Source of the DNA: Streptomyces sp. Ru72
Lineage (GTDB): Bacteria > Actinomycetota > Actinomycetes > Streptomycetales > Streptomycetaceae
Length of the DNA: 49,354 nucleotides
Reading direction: 5' to 3'
NCBI RefSeq assembly: GCF_002920635.1
Contig: NZ_PQSR01000059.1
Span: 1-49,354 of the forward strand
A program made the translations under genes and the position numbers. The notes under the pieces were generated by a model, which saw only the letters and a list, made by a program, of their open reading frames with translations, made no database searches and was not told the origin of the DNA. Each line of letters opens with the position of its first letter. The stretch's first letter is position 1. This document shows, piece after piece, positions 31,944-40,423 of the stretch.

Positions 31944-34748
31944 TCAGGGCTTGAGCACCAGCGTGTCGGTCGTGCTCTTGTCCACCGCGTCCTTCGAGAA
32001 GTTCCACGGCAGCAGCTCGCCCTTGACCCACTTCTCCGTCTGGTCGGTGTAGTGGGCGCTGTAGGCGTGGCCCGAGGCACCGCTGAGGTTGATCCACTTG
32101 GACTTGTCGAGGTCGGCCAGGTTGACCACCATCCGCATCGACGGCACCCACAGGGCGTTGTAGCCGCCCGCCGCGTTCCAGCCGGTGGCGTTCACGGTCG
32201 CCTCGCCGCCGTCCAGCTTCCAGGGGCCGCGGTTGAGCATGTACTGCAGTATGCGCGGGCCGTCGGTGCCCAGGGTCTGGTTCTTCAGGAACAGGCGGTG
32301 CAGCCGGCCCCAGCTCCAGGTGTCCATGTCCTTGCCGAGCTTGGCGACCAGCTCCCAGGTCGCGTCCTTCATGGCGCGCCCGAACAGCTCGTCACGCGTC
32401 GTCGTGGCCGGGTCGGTGCGCGTCGCGGGCGCCTGCCACCAGTCGTTCTTCTCGTCGTCGACGATGTTGCGCACCACCTCGAACCAGCGGTCGCCGCCGT
32501 CCGGCTGCGCCTGGTCCGCCTCGCGCTGGCCGCACTCGCGCACCTTGCGGTCCTCGTCGGCGGGGCCGGTGGAGTCGGCGGGCTCCACCCACAGGCACTG
32601 GCCCTTGACCCGCAGCTCCTTGGGCAGCTTGTTGCCGAAGGCGAGCTTGAGGATGTTGCGCCAGACCGCGTTGAAGTACGCGGCCGCCGCCGAGTCGGAG
32701 TCCTGGGTGTAGTCCCAGCCCTCCAGCAGCTTCTGCGCCGCGCGGACGTGCTTGTCCGAGACATCGATCTTCAGCAGCTTGGGCACCAGCAGCTTGGCGA
32801 TCTCGCTGCTGTTGTCGAGCTGCATCTGCCGCATGTCGTCGGTCGAGATCTTGCCGCCGCCCTTGATCTTCGACTCGATCAGGTCGGTGATCCGCTGGCT
32901 GCGCGAGCCGTAGCCCCAGTCCGTGGTGAGCGTGTAGGGGTACTTGTCCTTGTCGATCACGGCCTGGTTGGCGGTGACGATGTAGCCGCGCTCGGGGTCG
33001 AACTCGTAGGGCAGCGCGGCCTGCGGGATGTAGCCGGTCCAGTCGTACTTGGAGTCCCAGCCGGGCGCCGGGATCGAACCGTCGTCGCCCTTTGCGCGCG
33101 TGGGGATCTTTCCGGGCAGCTGGTAGCCGATGTTGCCCTGGGTGTCGGCGTAGATCAGGTTCTGCGAGGGCACGTCGAAGGAGCGGGCCGCCTGGCGGAA
33201 CTCGGACCAGTTCGACGCCTTGTCGATCTGGAAGACGGCGTCCATGGTGGTGCCGGGGTCCAGCGCGGTCCAGCGCAGGGCGACTCCGTAGCCGTCGGCG
33301 CGGTCGGGGGCCAGGGTGTCGACGGTGGCCTTCTTGCCGACGTTGACGAGTTCGTCGTCGCGGTCGGACAACAGCGGGCCGTTGTTCGTCTCACGGACGA
33401 CGATCTTCTTCGAGTCGCCGCCCGCCACCTTGATCGTCTCGGTGCGGGTGGTGAACGGCACGACCTTGCCGTCCCTCAGGTAGCCGTCGCCGGAGAGCTT
33501 CTCCAGGTAGAGGTCGGTGACGTCGACGCCGGAGTTGGTCATGCCCCAGGCGATGTTCTGGTTGTGGCCGATTATCACGCCGGGCATGCCGGCGAAGGTG
33601 TAGCCGGTGACGTCGTAGCCGCACTTGCTGGAGACGACCGTGCAGTGCAGGCCCATCTGGTACCAGACCGACGGCAGCGAGGCCGAAAGGTGCGGGTCGT
33701 TGGCGAGCAGCGGCTTGCCGGTGATGGTGTGGCTGCCGGCGACGACCCAGGAGTTGGAGCCGATGCCGTGGCCGTTCACGCCGACGGCGGTCGGGACGTC
33801 GGCCAGGACGTTCGTGAGGCCCTCGAGCTGGCTGCGCAGAGATGCCGAGGAGGCCGAGGTCGGGGTCGACGTGGAGCCCGACGTCCCGGTCGTCGACCGC
33901 GTACCCGTCGTGCCCGTCGCACCCTTCGAGCCCGCCGTACCCGTGGTGCCCGTCGAGTCGCCCTGCTCGAACGCCTTGGCGAGGGCGTTGTACTCGCCCT
34001 CCTGGACGATCGGCTTGTTGCGGCTGTACGGGTACTCCGGGTACAGGTCCGCGATCTGCTTGGGGCCCAGTCGGCTGGTCATCAGGGAGCGGTCGATCTC
34101 GTCCTGCATGTTGCCGCGCAGGTCCCAGGCCATCGCCTTCAGCCAGGAGACGGAGTCGACCGGGGTCCACGGCTGGGGTTTGTAGTCGTTGGTCAGGTCC
34201 AGGGCCGCGTACTCGAGGGAGATCTCCTTGCCGTCCTTGCCCTTCAGGTAGGCGTTGACTCCCTTGGCGTACGCCTGGAGGTACTTCTTGGTGGAGGCCG
34301 ACAGCTTGGTGTCGTACTCCTTCTGCGCCACCCGGTCCCAGCCCAGGGTGCGCAGGAACTCGTCGTTCTTGACCTGGCTCTTGCCGAACATCTCGGACAG
34401 GCGTCCGGACGTCATGTGGCGGCGCACGTCCATCTCGTAGAACCGGTCCTGCGCCTGGACGTATCCCTGCGCCATGAACAGGTCCTCGTCGGAGGACGCG
34501 TAGATCTGCGGGATCCCGTAGCCGTCGCGCTTGACGTCGACGGGACCCGACAGGCCCTCGAGCGTGATCGTCCCCTTGGTCTGCGGAAAGGAGGCGCGCA
34601 CGGTGCTGACGGACCAGTAGCCGCCGTATCCGAAACCTCCCACAAGGGCCACAACCAGGACGATCACGATCAGTCGGGCTCTGCGCCCCTTCTTCCTGCC
34701 GGACTTGCCGGGCTTCTGGCCGGAAGAGGCGGTGGTGTTGGGGGGCAT
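31944..34748 (-). CDS. Penicillin acylase family protein, membrane-anchored
   Basis: An Ntn-hydrolase amidase of 934 aa. After a basic stretch (SGRKKGRRAR) a single membrane segment (about residues 25-50) has no clear cleavage site, so the protein is probably anchored outside the membrane. VDVKRDGYGIPQIYA and FMAQGYVQAQDRFYEMDVRR are the family's N-terminal motifs. Autocleavage should precede the serine of SNSWVVAG, and LLANDPHL follows. A Ser/Thr-rich low-complexity linker precedes the cleavage region. Substrate may be an acylated amide such as a quorum signal or antibiotic; this is open. ATG 34748 has AAGGA upstream. Confidence 0.9.
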   Translation of the reverse strand: MPPNTTASSGQKPGKSGRKKGRRARLIVIVLVVALVGGFGYGGYWSVSTVRASFPQTKGTITLEGLSGPVDVKRDGYGIPQIYASSDEDLFMAQGYVQAQDRFYEMDVRRHMTSGRLSEMFGKSQVKNDEFLRTLGWDRVAQKEYDTKLSASTKKYLQAYAKGVNAYLKGKDGKEISLEYAALDLTNDYKPQPWTPVDSVSWLKAMAWDLRGNMQDEIDRSLMTSRLGPKQIADLYPEYPYSRNKPIVQEGEYNALAKAFEQGDSTGTTGTAGSKGATGTTGTRSTTGTSGSTSTPTSASSASLRSQLEGLTNVLADVPTAVGVNGHGIGSNSWVVAGSHTITGKPLLANDPHLSASLPSVWYQMGLHCTVVSSKCGYDVTGYTFAGMPGVIIGHNQNIAWGMTNSGVDVTDLYLEKLSGDGYLRDGKVVPFTTRTETIKVAGGDSKKIVVRETNNGPLLSDRDDELVNVGKKATVDTLAPDRADGYGVALRWTALDPGTTMDAVFQIDKASNWSEFRQAARSFDVPSQNLIYADTQGNIGYQLPGKIPTRAKGDDGSIPAPGWDSKYDWTGYIPQAALPYEFDPERGYIVTANQAVIDKDKYPYTLTTDWGYGSRSQRITDLIESKIKGGGKISTDDMRQMQLDNSSEIAKLLVPKLLKIDVSDKHVRAAQKLLEGWDYTQDSDSAAAAYFNAVWRNILKLAFGNKLPKELRVKGQCLWVEPADSTGPADEDRKVRECGQREADQAQPDGGDRWFEVVRNIVDDEKNDWWQAPATRTDPATTTRDELFGRAMKDATWELVAKLGKDMDTWSWGRLHRLFLKNQTLGTDGPRILQYMLNRGPWKLDGGEATVNATGWNAAGGYNALWVPSMRMVVNLADLDKSKWINLSGASGHAYSAHYTDQTEKWVKGELLPWNFSKDAVDKSTTDTLVLKP

Positions 34749-34894
34749 CGCTGTCCTTGCTGTCCTAACACGAGCGGCAGGGCGGGCTGTGCTTTCTACT
34801 GAGCGCTGGAGCAACCATAGGCGCAGGGCCCGGTCCGCCTTGACGCGGAGTCGGGAACCAGCCCGGACTGGAGTTCGATCACGCGGCCGGAAGC

Positions 34895-34911
34895 GTCAAG
34901 AAAACGTCAAG
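34895..34911. promoter_or_regulatory. 11-bp-spaced direct repeat GTCAAG
   Basis: GTCAAG occurs at 34895-34900 and 34906-34911, an 11-bp period, in the divergent gap between the acylase and antiporter genes. Such spacing suits a response-regulator dimer. No named regulator can be assigned. Confidence 0.4.
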
Positions 34912-34968
34912 AGTTAGGTAAGCTAATGAAGTAGTCGAAGTGAAGTCCGCCCCAGCACCGGGCTTCGC

Positions 34969-36531
34969 ATGCTCGGATCGTGGCGTCGCATCGCGGCCCA
35001 CGGATTGGCGAGAAGGGAACGGCCGCTGACTGTCCACCACCTCAACCAGCTCCTGCTCCTCTGCTCGCTCGTTCTGCTCATCGCCGTGGCAGCGGTTCGG
35101 ATCTCGTCGCGCAGCGGCCTCCCCAGCCTGCTCGTCTACCTGGGCATCGGCATCGCCATGGGCCAGGACGGATTCGGCATGCACTTCAACAACGCCGAGC
35201 TGACCCAGGTCATGGGATACGCGGCACTGGTCGTGATCCTGGCCGAGGGCGGTCTCGGCACGAAGTGGAAGCAGATCAAGCCGGCCCTCCCGACGGCCTC
35301 CGCGCTGGCGCTCCTCGGCGTCGCGGTGAGCGTCGGCGTCACGGCCGCGGGCGCGCACTACCTGAGCGGTCTGGAGTGGCGGCAGGCGCTGATCATCGGA
35401 GCGGTGGTGTCGTCGACCGACGCGGCGGCGGTCTTCTCGGTGCTGCGGAAAGTACCCCTCCCCGCGCGCGTGACGGGCGTCCTGGAGGCCGAGTCCGGCT
35501 TCAACGACGCCCCCGTCGTCATCCTCGTCGTCGCGTTCTCCACAGCCGGGCCGATCGAGCACTGGTACACGCTGCTCGGGAAGATACTCCTGGAGCTGGC
35601 CATCGGCGCCGCCATCGGCCTCGCGGTGGGCTGGCTCGGCTCCTGGGGCCTCAGGCACGTGGCGCTGCCGGCCTCCGGCCTCTACCCGATCGCGGTCATG
35701 GCCATCGCGGTCATGGCGTACGCGGGCGGCTCGCTGGCCCACGGCAGCGGCTTCCTCGCGGTGTACCTCGCCTCGATGACGCTCGGCAACGCCAAGCTGC
35801 CGCACTGGCCGGCGACGCGGGGCTTCGCCGAAGGGCTCGGCTGGATCGCCCAGATCGGCATGTTCGTCCTGCTCGGTCTGCTGGTGACCCCGCACGAACT
35901 GGCCGACGACGTGCTGCCCGCCCTGGTCATCGGCATGGTGCTGACGATGGTGGCGCGTCCGCTGAGCGTCGTGACGAGCCTCGTTCCCTTCCGGCTCCCC
36001 TGGCAGGAGCAGACGCTGATGTCGTGGGCCGGGCTGCGCGGTGCGGTGCCCATCATCCTGGCGACGATCCCCATGGTGAACGGCGTCGCCGGCAGCCGCC
36101 GCATCTTCAACATCGTCTTCGTGCTCGTCGTCGTCTACACCCTCATCCAGGGGCCGACCCTGCCCTGGCTGGCCCGCAAGCTACGCCTCGGCGAGGGTCC
36201 CGAGGCCGCGGACCTCGGCATCGAATCGGCGCCCCTGGAGCGGCTGCGCGGGCATCTGCTGTCCGTCACGATCCCCGAGGGCTCGCGGATGCACGGCGTC
36301 GAGATCAACGAGCTGCGGCTGCCGGCCGGAGCCGCGGTCACCCTCGTCGTCCGGGAGGGGAAATCGTTCGTTCCGCTGCCGACGACGGTGCTGCGGCGCG
36401 GGGACGAACTGCTCGTGGTCGCCACGGACCAGGTCCGCGACGCGGCGGAGAGGCGTCTGCGGGCCGTCGGCCAGGGCGGCAAGCTGGCGGGCTGGCTGGG
36501 GACCACCGGGAACGGCGCGCCAGGGCGTTGA
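34969..36531 (+). CDS. CPA1-type potassium/proton antiporter with RCK C-terminal domain
   Basis: A cation/proton exchanger of up to 520 aa. About 12-13 membrane segments run from HHLNQLLLLCSLVLLIAVAA to about residue 415; the ion-site region SSTDAAAVFS and the segment ESGFNDAPVVIL fit NhaP2/KhaP-type antiporters. The TrkA_C/RCK_C domain (about 425-510, IPEGSRMHGVEINELRLP) suggests nucleotide or ligand gating. ATG 34969 lacks a ribosome site. CTG 35026, preceded by AAGGGA, would give LTVHHLNQ and 501 aa, and may be the true start. Confidence 0.9.
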   Translation: MLGSWRRIAAHGLARRERPLTVHHLNQLLLLCSLVLLIAVAAVRISSRSGLPSLLVYLGIGIAMGQDGFGMHFNNAELTQVMGYAALVVILAEGGLGTKWKQIKPALPTASALALLGVAVSVGVTAAGAHYLSGLEWRQALIIGAVVSSTDAAAVFSVLRKVPLPARVTGVLEAESGFNDAPVVILVVAFSTAGPIEHWYTLLGKILLELAIGAAIGLAVGWLGSWGLRHVALPASGLYPIAVMAIAVMAYAGGSLAHGSGFLAVYLASMTLGNAKLPHWPATRGFAEGLGWIAQIGMFVLLGLLVTPHELADDVLPALVIGMVLTMVARPLSVVTSLVPFRLPWQEQTLMSWAGLRGAVPIILATIPMVNGVAGSRRIFNIVFVLVVVYTLIQGPTLPWLARKLRLGEGPEAADLGIESAPLERLRGHLLSVTIPEGSRMHGVEINELRLPAGAAVTLVVREGKSFVPLPTTVLRRGDELLVVATDQVRDAAERRLRAVGQGGKLAGWLGTTGNGAPGR

Positions 36532-36807
36532 GGGCCCCTCGGTGAACTGTGCGTTTCGTACCGTTCACACCGCCGGAAATCCCAGGTCGACCGCCGGATG
36601 GTGCTCTGTTTCACAGGCGTCCTGTGCGATGCCCCTGTACAATCCAGGCGCACCCTGATCGAACCAACTCTGCCTGACGCAGAGCTGGCGCGACCGTATG
36701 GCGGCCGGGCGCCCTTCCTCCGTAGGGGCCGGTATCTACCGCAGTCCGCGCAAGAGGACAGCTCTCGGCGCGCACCCGCGCTACCAGGCAGCAGAAAGGC
36801 ACGGGCC
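36532..36807. other. Intergenic region upstream of the MFS gene
   Basis: A 276-bp gap holding the MFS upstream region. A TACAAT -10-like element is at about 36638-36643 but has no well-spaced -35 partner. No RNA gene or small gene was recognised. Confidence 0.4.
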
Positions 36808-38079
36808 GTGGAGTCCACGGTCACCTCGAAGGCGTCCCGCCCGGGCTACGGGCAGTTGCTGCGCACCCGTGGCGCCTGGACGTTCCTGCTCCCCGGCTTC
36901 GCGGCGCGTCAGCCGTTCGCGATGCTCACCCTCTCCATCGTGCTGCTCGTCCGGCACACCACCGGCTCCTACGGGGCTGCGGGCGCCGTCGCGGCGGCCA
37001 CCGGCGTGTCCATGGCCCTGTTCGCGCCCTACAGCGGCCGACTCGCCGACCGCCACGGTCAGCGGGCGGTGCTGCTGCCCGGCGTCCTGGTACACGCCTT
37101 GGCAGGCACCTCGCTGACCGCTCTCGCGCTGGCCCACGCCCCGCTGTGGGCCCTTTTCGCGGCGGCCGTCCCGACCGGCGCGTCGGTGCCGCAGATCGGC
37201 CCCATGGTCCGCGCCCGGTGGGGCGTGAAGCTGAAGGACTCACCCCTGATGTCGACGGCGGCGGCCTTCGAGTCGGTCACCGACGAGCTGACCTTCGTGC
37301 TCGGCCCGCTCCTGGCGACGGCCCTGTGCACCGCCGTGGCCCCGGCCGCGGGCCTGCTCACGGAGGCGGCGCTGACGCTGGTGGGCGGTGTGCTGTTCGC
37401 GGCGCAGAAGCGTACGCAGCCGGCCGTCGCAGCCGTCACGCACGCGCGCGTGGAGCACACGTCCGCCCTGCGCGTCCCCGGGGTGCGGGTTCTGGTCGTG
37501 ACCTTCCTGGGCATCGGTTCCGTCTTCGGCGGCATGCAGGTCTCGCTCTCCGCGTTCAGCCAGTCGATCGGCGAGCCCGGCCTGAACGGCGTCCTGTACG
37601 GCGTCTTCGCCGCAGGCAACATGCTCTCCGGCGTCGTGTGCGGCGCGATCGCCTGGAGGACCGCCCCGCAGCGCCGCCTGGTCGTCGGCTACACGGCCCT
37701 CGCCCTGGCCGCCTCCGCTCTGTGGACCGCGCACTCGGTGGCCGTGCTGGCCGGGCTCGGCCTGCTGGTGGGCATGTGCATCGCGCCGTCCCTGATCACC
37801 GGCTACACCCTGGTCGAGGCCCTCGTCCCGGACGGCGCCCGCACCGAGGCCTTCACCTGGCTGACCGGCGCGGTCGCGCTCGGCCAGGCGGCGGCGGTCA
37901 CGGTCGCCGGACAGCTGGAGGACAGGCTGTGGACCGGCGCCGGCTTCCTCGTCCCGATGGGCGGTACGGTGCTGGCGCTGCTGACCCTGCTGTCCCTGCG
38001 ATCGTGGCTGGTCACGCGACCTTACGGCCGCACCGTGGCACGTGGCGTCGGTCACCGCGCACCGGTGACGGTGGACTGA
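36808..38079 (+). CDS. MFS transporter
   Basis: A 12-segment major facilitator of 423 aa. The loop 2-3 motif is GRLADRHGQRAVLLPG. It lacks long soluble loops. GTG 36808 has AAAGG 8 nt upstream; earlier in-frame starts add non-membrane residues. The family type is close to Streptomyces drug/metabolite exporters; substrate unknown. The next gene, fmdB, starts 68 bp downstream but has its own promoter-like elements. Confidence 0.87.
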   Translation: MESTVTSKASRPGYGQLLRTRGAWTFLLPGFAARQPFAMLTLSIVLLVRHTTGSYGAAGAVAAATGVSMALFAPYSGRLADRHGQRAVLLPGVLVHALAGTSLTALALAHAPLWALFAAAVPTGASVPQIGPMVRARWGVKLKDSPLMSTAAAFESVTDELTFVLGPLLATALCTAVAPAAGLLTEAALTLVGGVLFAAQKRTQPAVAAVTHARVEHTSALRVPGVRVLVVTFLGIGSVFGGMQVSLSAFSQSIGEPGLNGVLYGVFAAGNMLSGVVCGAIAWRTAPQRRLVVGYTALALAASALWTAHSVAVLAGLGLLVGMCIAPSLITGYTLVEALVPDGARTEAFTWLTGAVALGQAAAVTVAGQLEDRLWTGAGFLVPMGGTVLALLTLLSLRSWLVTRPYGRTVARGVGHRAPVTVD

Positions 38080-38100
38080 TCCCGCGGAATAGGTCACTAT
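38072..38100 (+). promoter_or_regulatory. Candidate promoter of the fmdB gene
   Basis: TGGACT (38072-38077) and CACTAT (38095-38100) are separated by 17 bp. The predicted transcript start near 38107 falls just before the CIRCE element, as in groES promoters. The -35 box overlaps the 3' end of the MFS gene. Confidence 0.5.
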
Positions 38101-38109
38101 GGATCGTCG

Positions 38110-38136
38110 TTAGCACTCATTGAGTGAGAGTGCCAG
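38110..38136 (+). promoter_or_regulatory. CIRCE element (HrcA operator) upstream of fmdB
   Basis: TTAGCACTC (38110-38118), nine bases, then GAGTGCCAG (38128-38136). The CIRCE consensus is TTAGCACTC-N9-GAGTGCTAA, so 16 of 18 positions agree. It lies just downstream of the likely promoter and upstream of the ribosome site, the usual position for HrcA repression. The match is seen directly; binding is inferred. Confidence 0.8.
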
Positions 38137-38147
38137 GAGGAAGACAA

Positions 38148-38450
38148 GTGCCGACCTACCAGTACCAGTGCACCGAGTGCGGCGAGGGCCTCGAGGCGGT
38201 GCAGAAGTTCACCGACGACGCCCTGACCGAGTGCCCCAACTGCGGTGGCCGCCTGAAGAAGGTGTTCTCCGCGGTCGGCATCGTCTTCAAGGGCTCCGGC
38301 TTCTACCGCAACGACAGCCGCGGCTCGTCGTCGAGCAGCAGCCCGGCGTCGTCGAAGTCGTCGAGCTCCTCCTCGTCGTCCGACTCCGGCTCGTCGTCCT
38401 CGGCGTCTTCGTCGTCCTCGTCGTCGAGCACCAGCACCTCCGCCGCGTAG
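38148..38450 (+). CDS. FmdB-family zinc-ribbon regulatory protein with Ser-rich tail
   Basis: A 100-aa protein with an FmdB/CxxC_CxxC_SSSS zinc ribbon. MPTYQYQCTECGEGLE and TECPNCGGRLKKVFSAVGIVFKGSGFY carry the four metal-binding cysteines. The C-terminal 45 residues are almost entirely serine with Ala/Thr (low complexity, probably disordered). GTG 38148 has a strong AGGAGG 7 nt upstream. The gene is preceded by a CIRCE element, so it may belong to the HrcA heat-shock regulon. FmdB's molecular role is not established. Confidence 0.9.
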   Translation: MPTYQYQCTECGEGLEAVQKFTDDALTECPNCGGRLKKVFSAVGIVFKGSGFYRNDSRGSSSSSSPASSKSSSSSSSSDSGSSSSASSSSSSSSTSTSAA

Positions 38451-38455
38451 GTCCG

Positions 38456-38501
38456 TACCCCGAGGACCCCGCCGTCGTGCGACGGCGGGGTCCTCGGGGT
38501 A
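38456..38501. terminator. Perfect 46-nt hairpin terminator
   Basis: Two 22-nt arms (beginning TACCCCGAGGACCCC) flank a 2-nt centre. It starts 5 bp after the fmdB stop and separates it from the phosphorylase gene. Confidence 0.85.
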
Positions 38502-38580
38502 CCCGGCCCGGCTGGAGCGTCGGCCGCGGAGTTCTCTCCCGCCGGCTCGCACCCCGTACGGGGCGGCTACTGTGCTCGCC

Positions 38581-39414
38581 ATGACGAACGCGGAGATCGG
38601 TGTCATCGGCGGCTCTGGCTTCTACTCCTTCCTCGACGAGGTGACCGAGGTCCAGGTCGACACCCCGTACGGGGCTCCCAGCGACTCTCTCTTCCTCGGC
38701 GAGATCGCCGGACGGCGGGTCGCGTTCCTCCCCCGTCACGGCCGCGGCCACCATCTGCCGCCGCACCGGATCAACTACCGCGCCAACCTGTGGGCGCTGC
38801 GCTCCGTCGGGGTACGTCAGGTCCTCGGACCGTGCGCGGTCGGCGGGCTGCGCCCGGAGTACGGGCCGGGCACGCTGCTGGTCCCCGACCAGCTGGTGGA
38901 CCGCACGAAGACCCGGACGCAGACGTACTTCGACGGGCTGCCGCTGCCGGACGGCACCGTGCCGAACGTGGTGCACGTGTCCCTGGCCGATCCCTACTGC
39001 CCGGTGGGGCGAGCGGTGGCGCTGAAGGCCGCCCGCGGGCGGGACTGGGAGCCCGTGGACGGCGGCACGCTGGTCGTGGTCGAGGGGCCGCGGTTCTCCA
39101 CCCGCGCCGAATCGTTGTGGCACCGGGCGCAGGGCTGGTCCGTGGTGGGCATGACCGGCCATCCCGAGGCCGCGCTGGCTCGTGAACTGGAGCTGTGCTA
39201 CACGTCGTTGACCCTGGTCACGGATCTGGACGCGGGAGCGGAGACCGGAGAGGGCGTCTCGCACGACGAGGTGCTGAAGGTGTTCGCGGCGAACGTGGAC
39301 CGGTTGCGGGGCGTGCTGTTCGACGCGGTGGCCGCGCTGCCGGCCACCGCGGAGCGGGACTGCCTGTGCGTGAACGCGCTCGGCGGGATGGACCCGGGGT
39401 TCGAGCTGCCGTGA
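38581..39414 (+). CDS. mtnP: S-methyl-5'-thioadenosine phosphorylase family protein
   Basis: A purine nucleoside phosphorylase-fold enzyme of 277 aa. Motifs: IGVIGGSGFY at the start (phosphate loop), FLPRHGRGHHLPPHRINYRANL, VVVEGPRFSTRAES (substrate binding) and GMTGHPEAALARELELCYTSLTLVTDLDAG. The phosphorylase family is certain. MTA versus another purine nucleoside as substrate is less so. A TACTGT box 7 nt before the ATG suggests a leaderless transcript. The product may feed methionine salvage or purine recycling. Confidence 0.88.
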   Translation: MTNAEIGVIGGSGFYSFLDEVTEVQVDTPYGAPSDSLFLGEIAGRRVAFLPRHGRGHHLPPHRINYRANLWALRSVGVRQVLGPCAVGGLRPEYGPGTLLVPDQLVDRTKTRTQTYFDGLPLPDGTVPNVVHVSLADPYCPVGRAVALKAARGRDWEPVDGGTLVVVEGPRFSTRAESLWHRAQGWSVVGMTGHPEAALARELELCYTSLTLVTDLDAGAETGEGVSHDEVLKVFAANVDRLRGVLFDAVAALPATAERDCLCVNALGGMDPGFELP

Positions 39415-39470
39415 CGGGGGCCGCCGCGACGGTGGCCGGGACGGCCGCGGTGGGGTGGCTCTGGTGAGAG

Positions 39471-39545
39471 GCGGCTGTGGTGAGGGCGGCTCTGGTGGGA
39501 GCGGCTGTGCTCGGGGCGGCCGTGATCGGAGCGGCTGTGGTGGGG
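39471..39545. repeat. Degenerate 15-bp tandem repeat
   Basis: Five units of the type GGCGGCTGTGGTGGG begin with a 15-bp period (GGC cores at 39473, 39488, 39503, 39518 and 39533). It is in the roughly 283-bp gap between the phosphorylase gene and the RcpC-like gene, which otherwise shows no gene. Confidence 0.6.
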
Positions 39546-39697
39546 TGAGCCATAGCGGGGACGGCCGTGCGGAACGTCCCGTTCGGGTGAGCGAGTTGTC
39601 CACAACCACGAAGTAACCCACAGCCGTCCGCGGCCTCCACCGCGAAGCGTCATCGTGGATCGCGACCCGATCGCTCACGACGCAGGTGGTGACCAGC

Positions 39698-40273
39698 ATG
39701 CCCCGCATCTCCCCCTCCGCCCCTCAGTCCTTCGCAGCGGTACCGGCGCCCACGTACCCGCCCGCCGGCCTCTCCCCGCGTTCCGACACGCCTCCCACCT
39801 GTGCCGTGCCCCACTTCGCCCCCGTACGGGTGCGAGGAGGGCGGCAGCGGTGGCGGCGGGTACTGCGGAGCCGGAGGCGAGCCGTGGCCGCGGGACTGGC
39901 CGTCACCGCTGCCGCGCTCGTCGCGGCGGGGCCCGGCGGCTCCGAGGGCGCACGCGGACACCCGGACACCGGGGCCCGCCCGACCGCCGCGGCCGTACGG
40001 GAGCCGCGCCCGGTGGAGACGGTGACGGCGCCGGTGCGGATCGCGGACGCGGCGACCGTGCGGCTGCTGCGGCCCGGGGACCGCGTCGACGTGATCGCGG
40101 CCGACGGCGGCGGACAGGCCAGGGTCGTCGCGGCCGGGGCCCGGGTGACGCGGGTGCCCGATGTCGAACCGACGGAGAACGGCGCGCTGCTGGTGCTGTC
40201 CGTGCCGCGCCCCACGGCCGCACGCCTCGCCGGCGCCGGCGCCACCTCACGGCTGGCGGTGACGCTGTGCTGA
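39698..40273 (+). CDS. RcpC/CpaB-type SAF-domain protein
   Basis: A 191-aa protein with a Pro-rich N-terminus, a single membrane segment (VAAGLAVTAAALVAAG, about residues 60-80) and a C-terminal domain (RPVETVTAPVRIADAATVRLLRPGDRVDVIAADGG) typical of RcpC, the Flp-pilus assembly SAF-like fold. No pilus gene (cpaF, tadB/C, pilin) is within the window. ATG 39698 has AGGTGG upstream; GTG 39686 is an alternative. Function uncertain. Confidence 0.75.
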   Translation: MPRISPSAPQSFAAVPAPTYPPAGLSPRSDTPPTCAVPHFAPVRVRGGRQRWRRVLRSRRRAVAAGLAVTAAALVAAGPGGSEGARGHPDTGARPTAAAVREPRPVETVTAPVRIADAATVRLLRPGDRVDVIAADGGGQARVVAAGARVTRVPDVEPTENGALLVLSVPRPTAARLAGAGATSRLAVTLC

Positions 40274-40423
40274 GCCCGGCCCTGTTCCACACTGCCGACG
40301 GCCGCGCCGTGCCGAGCCCGGCCCCCTTCCTCACGGCATGCGGTTGGACAGCCGTGGTACGCCCTGCCGTAGGTTGCGGAGCTGTTCGTTCGGAAGCGTG
40401 TGCACTCGAGAAGGGTCCCAGTG

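Noticed and set aside
31932..34802. 956-codon plus-strand frame opposite the penicillin acylase
   Set aside because: Same-length shadow of the acylase gene; no recognisable domain and no ribosome site.
34914..34932. IdeR/DmdR iron box (TTAGGTAAGC...)
   Set aside because: Only the first half-site matches the 19-bp consensus; the second half is mostly mismatched.
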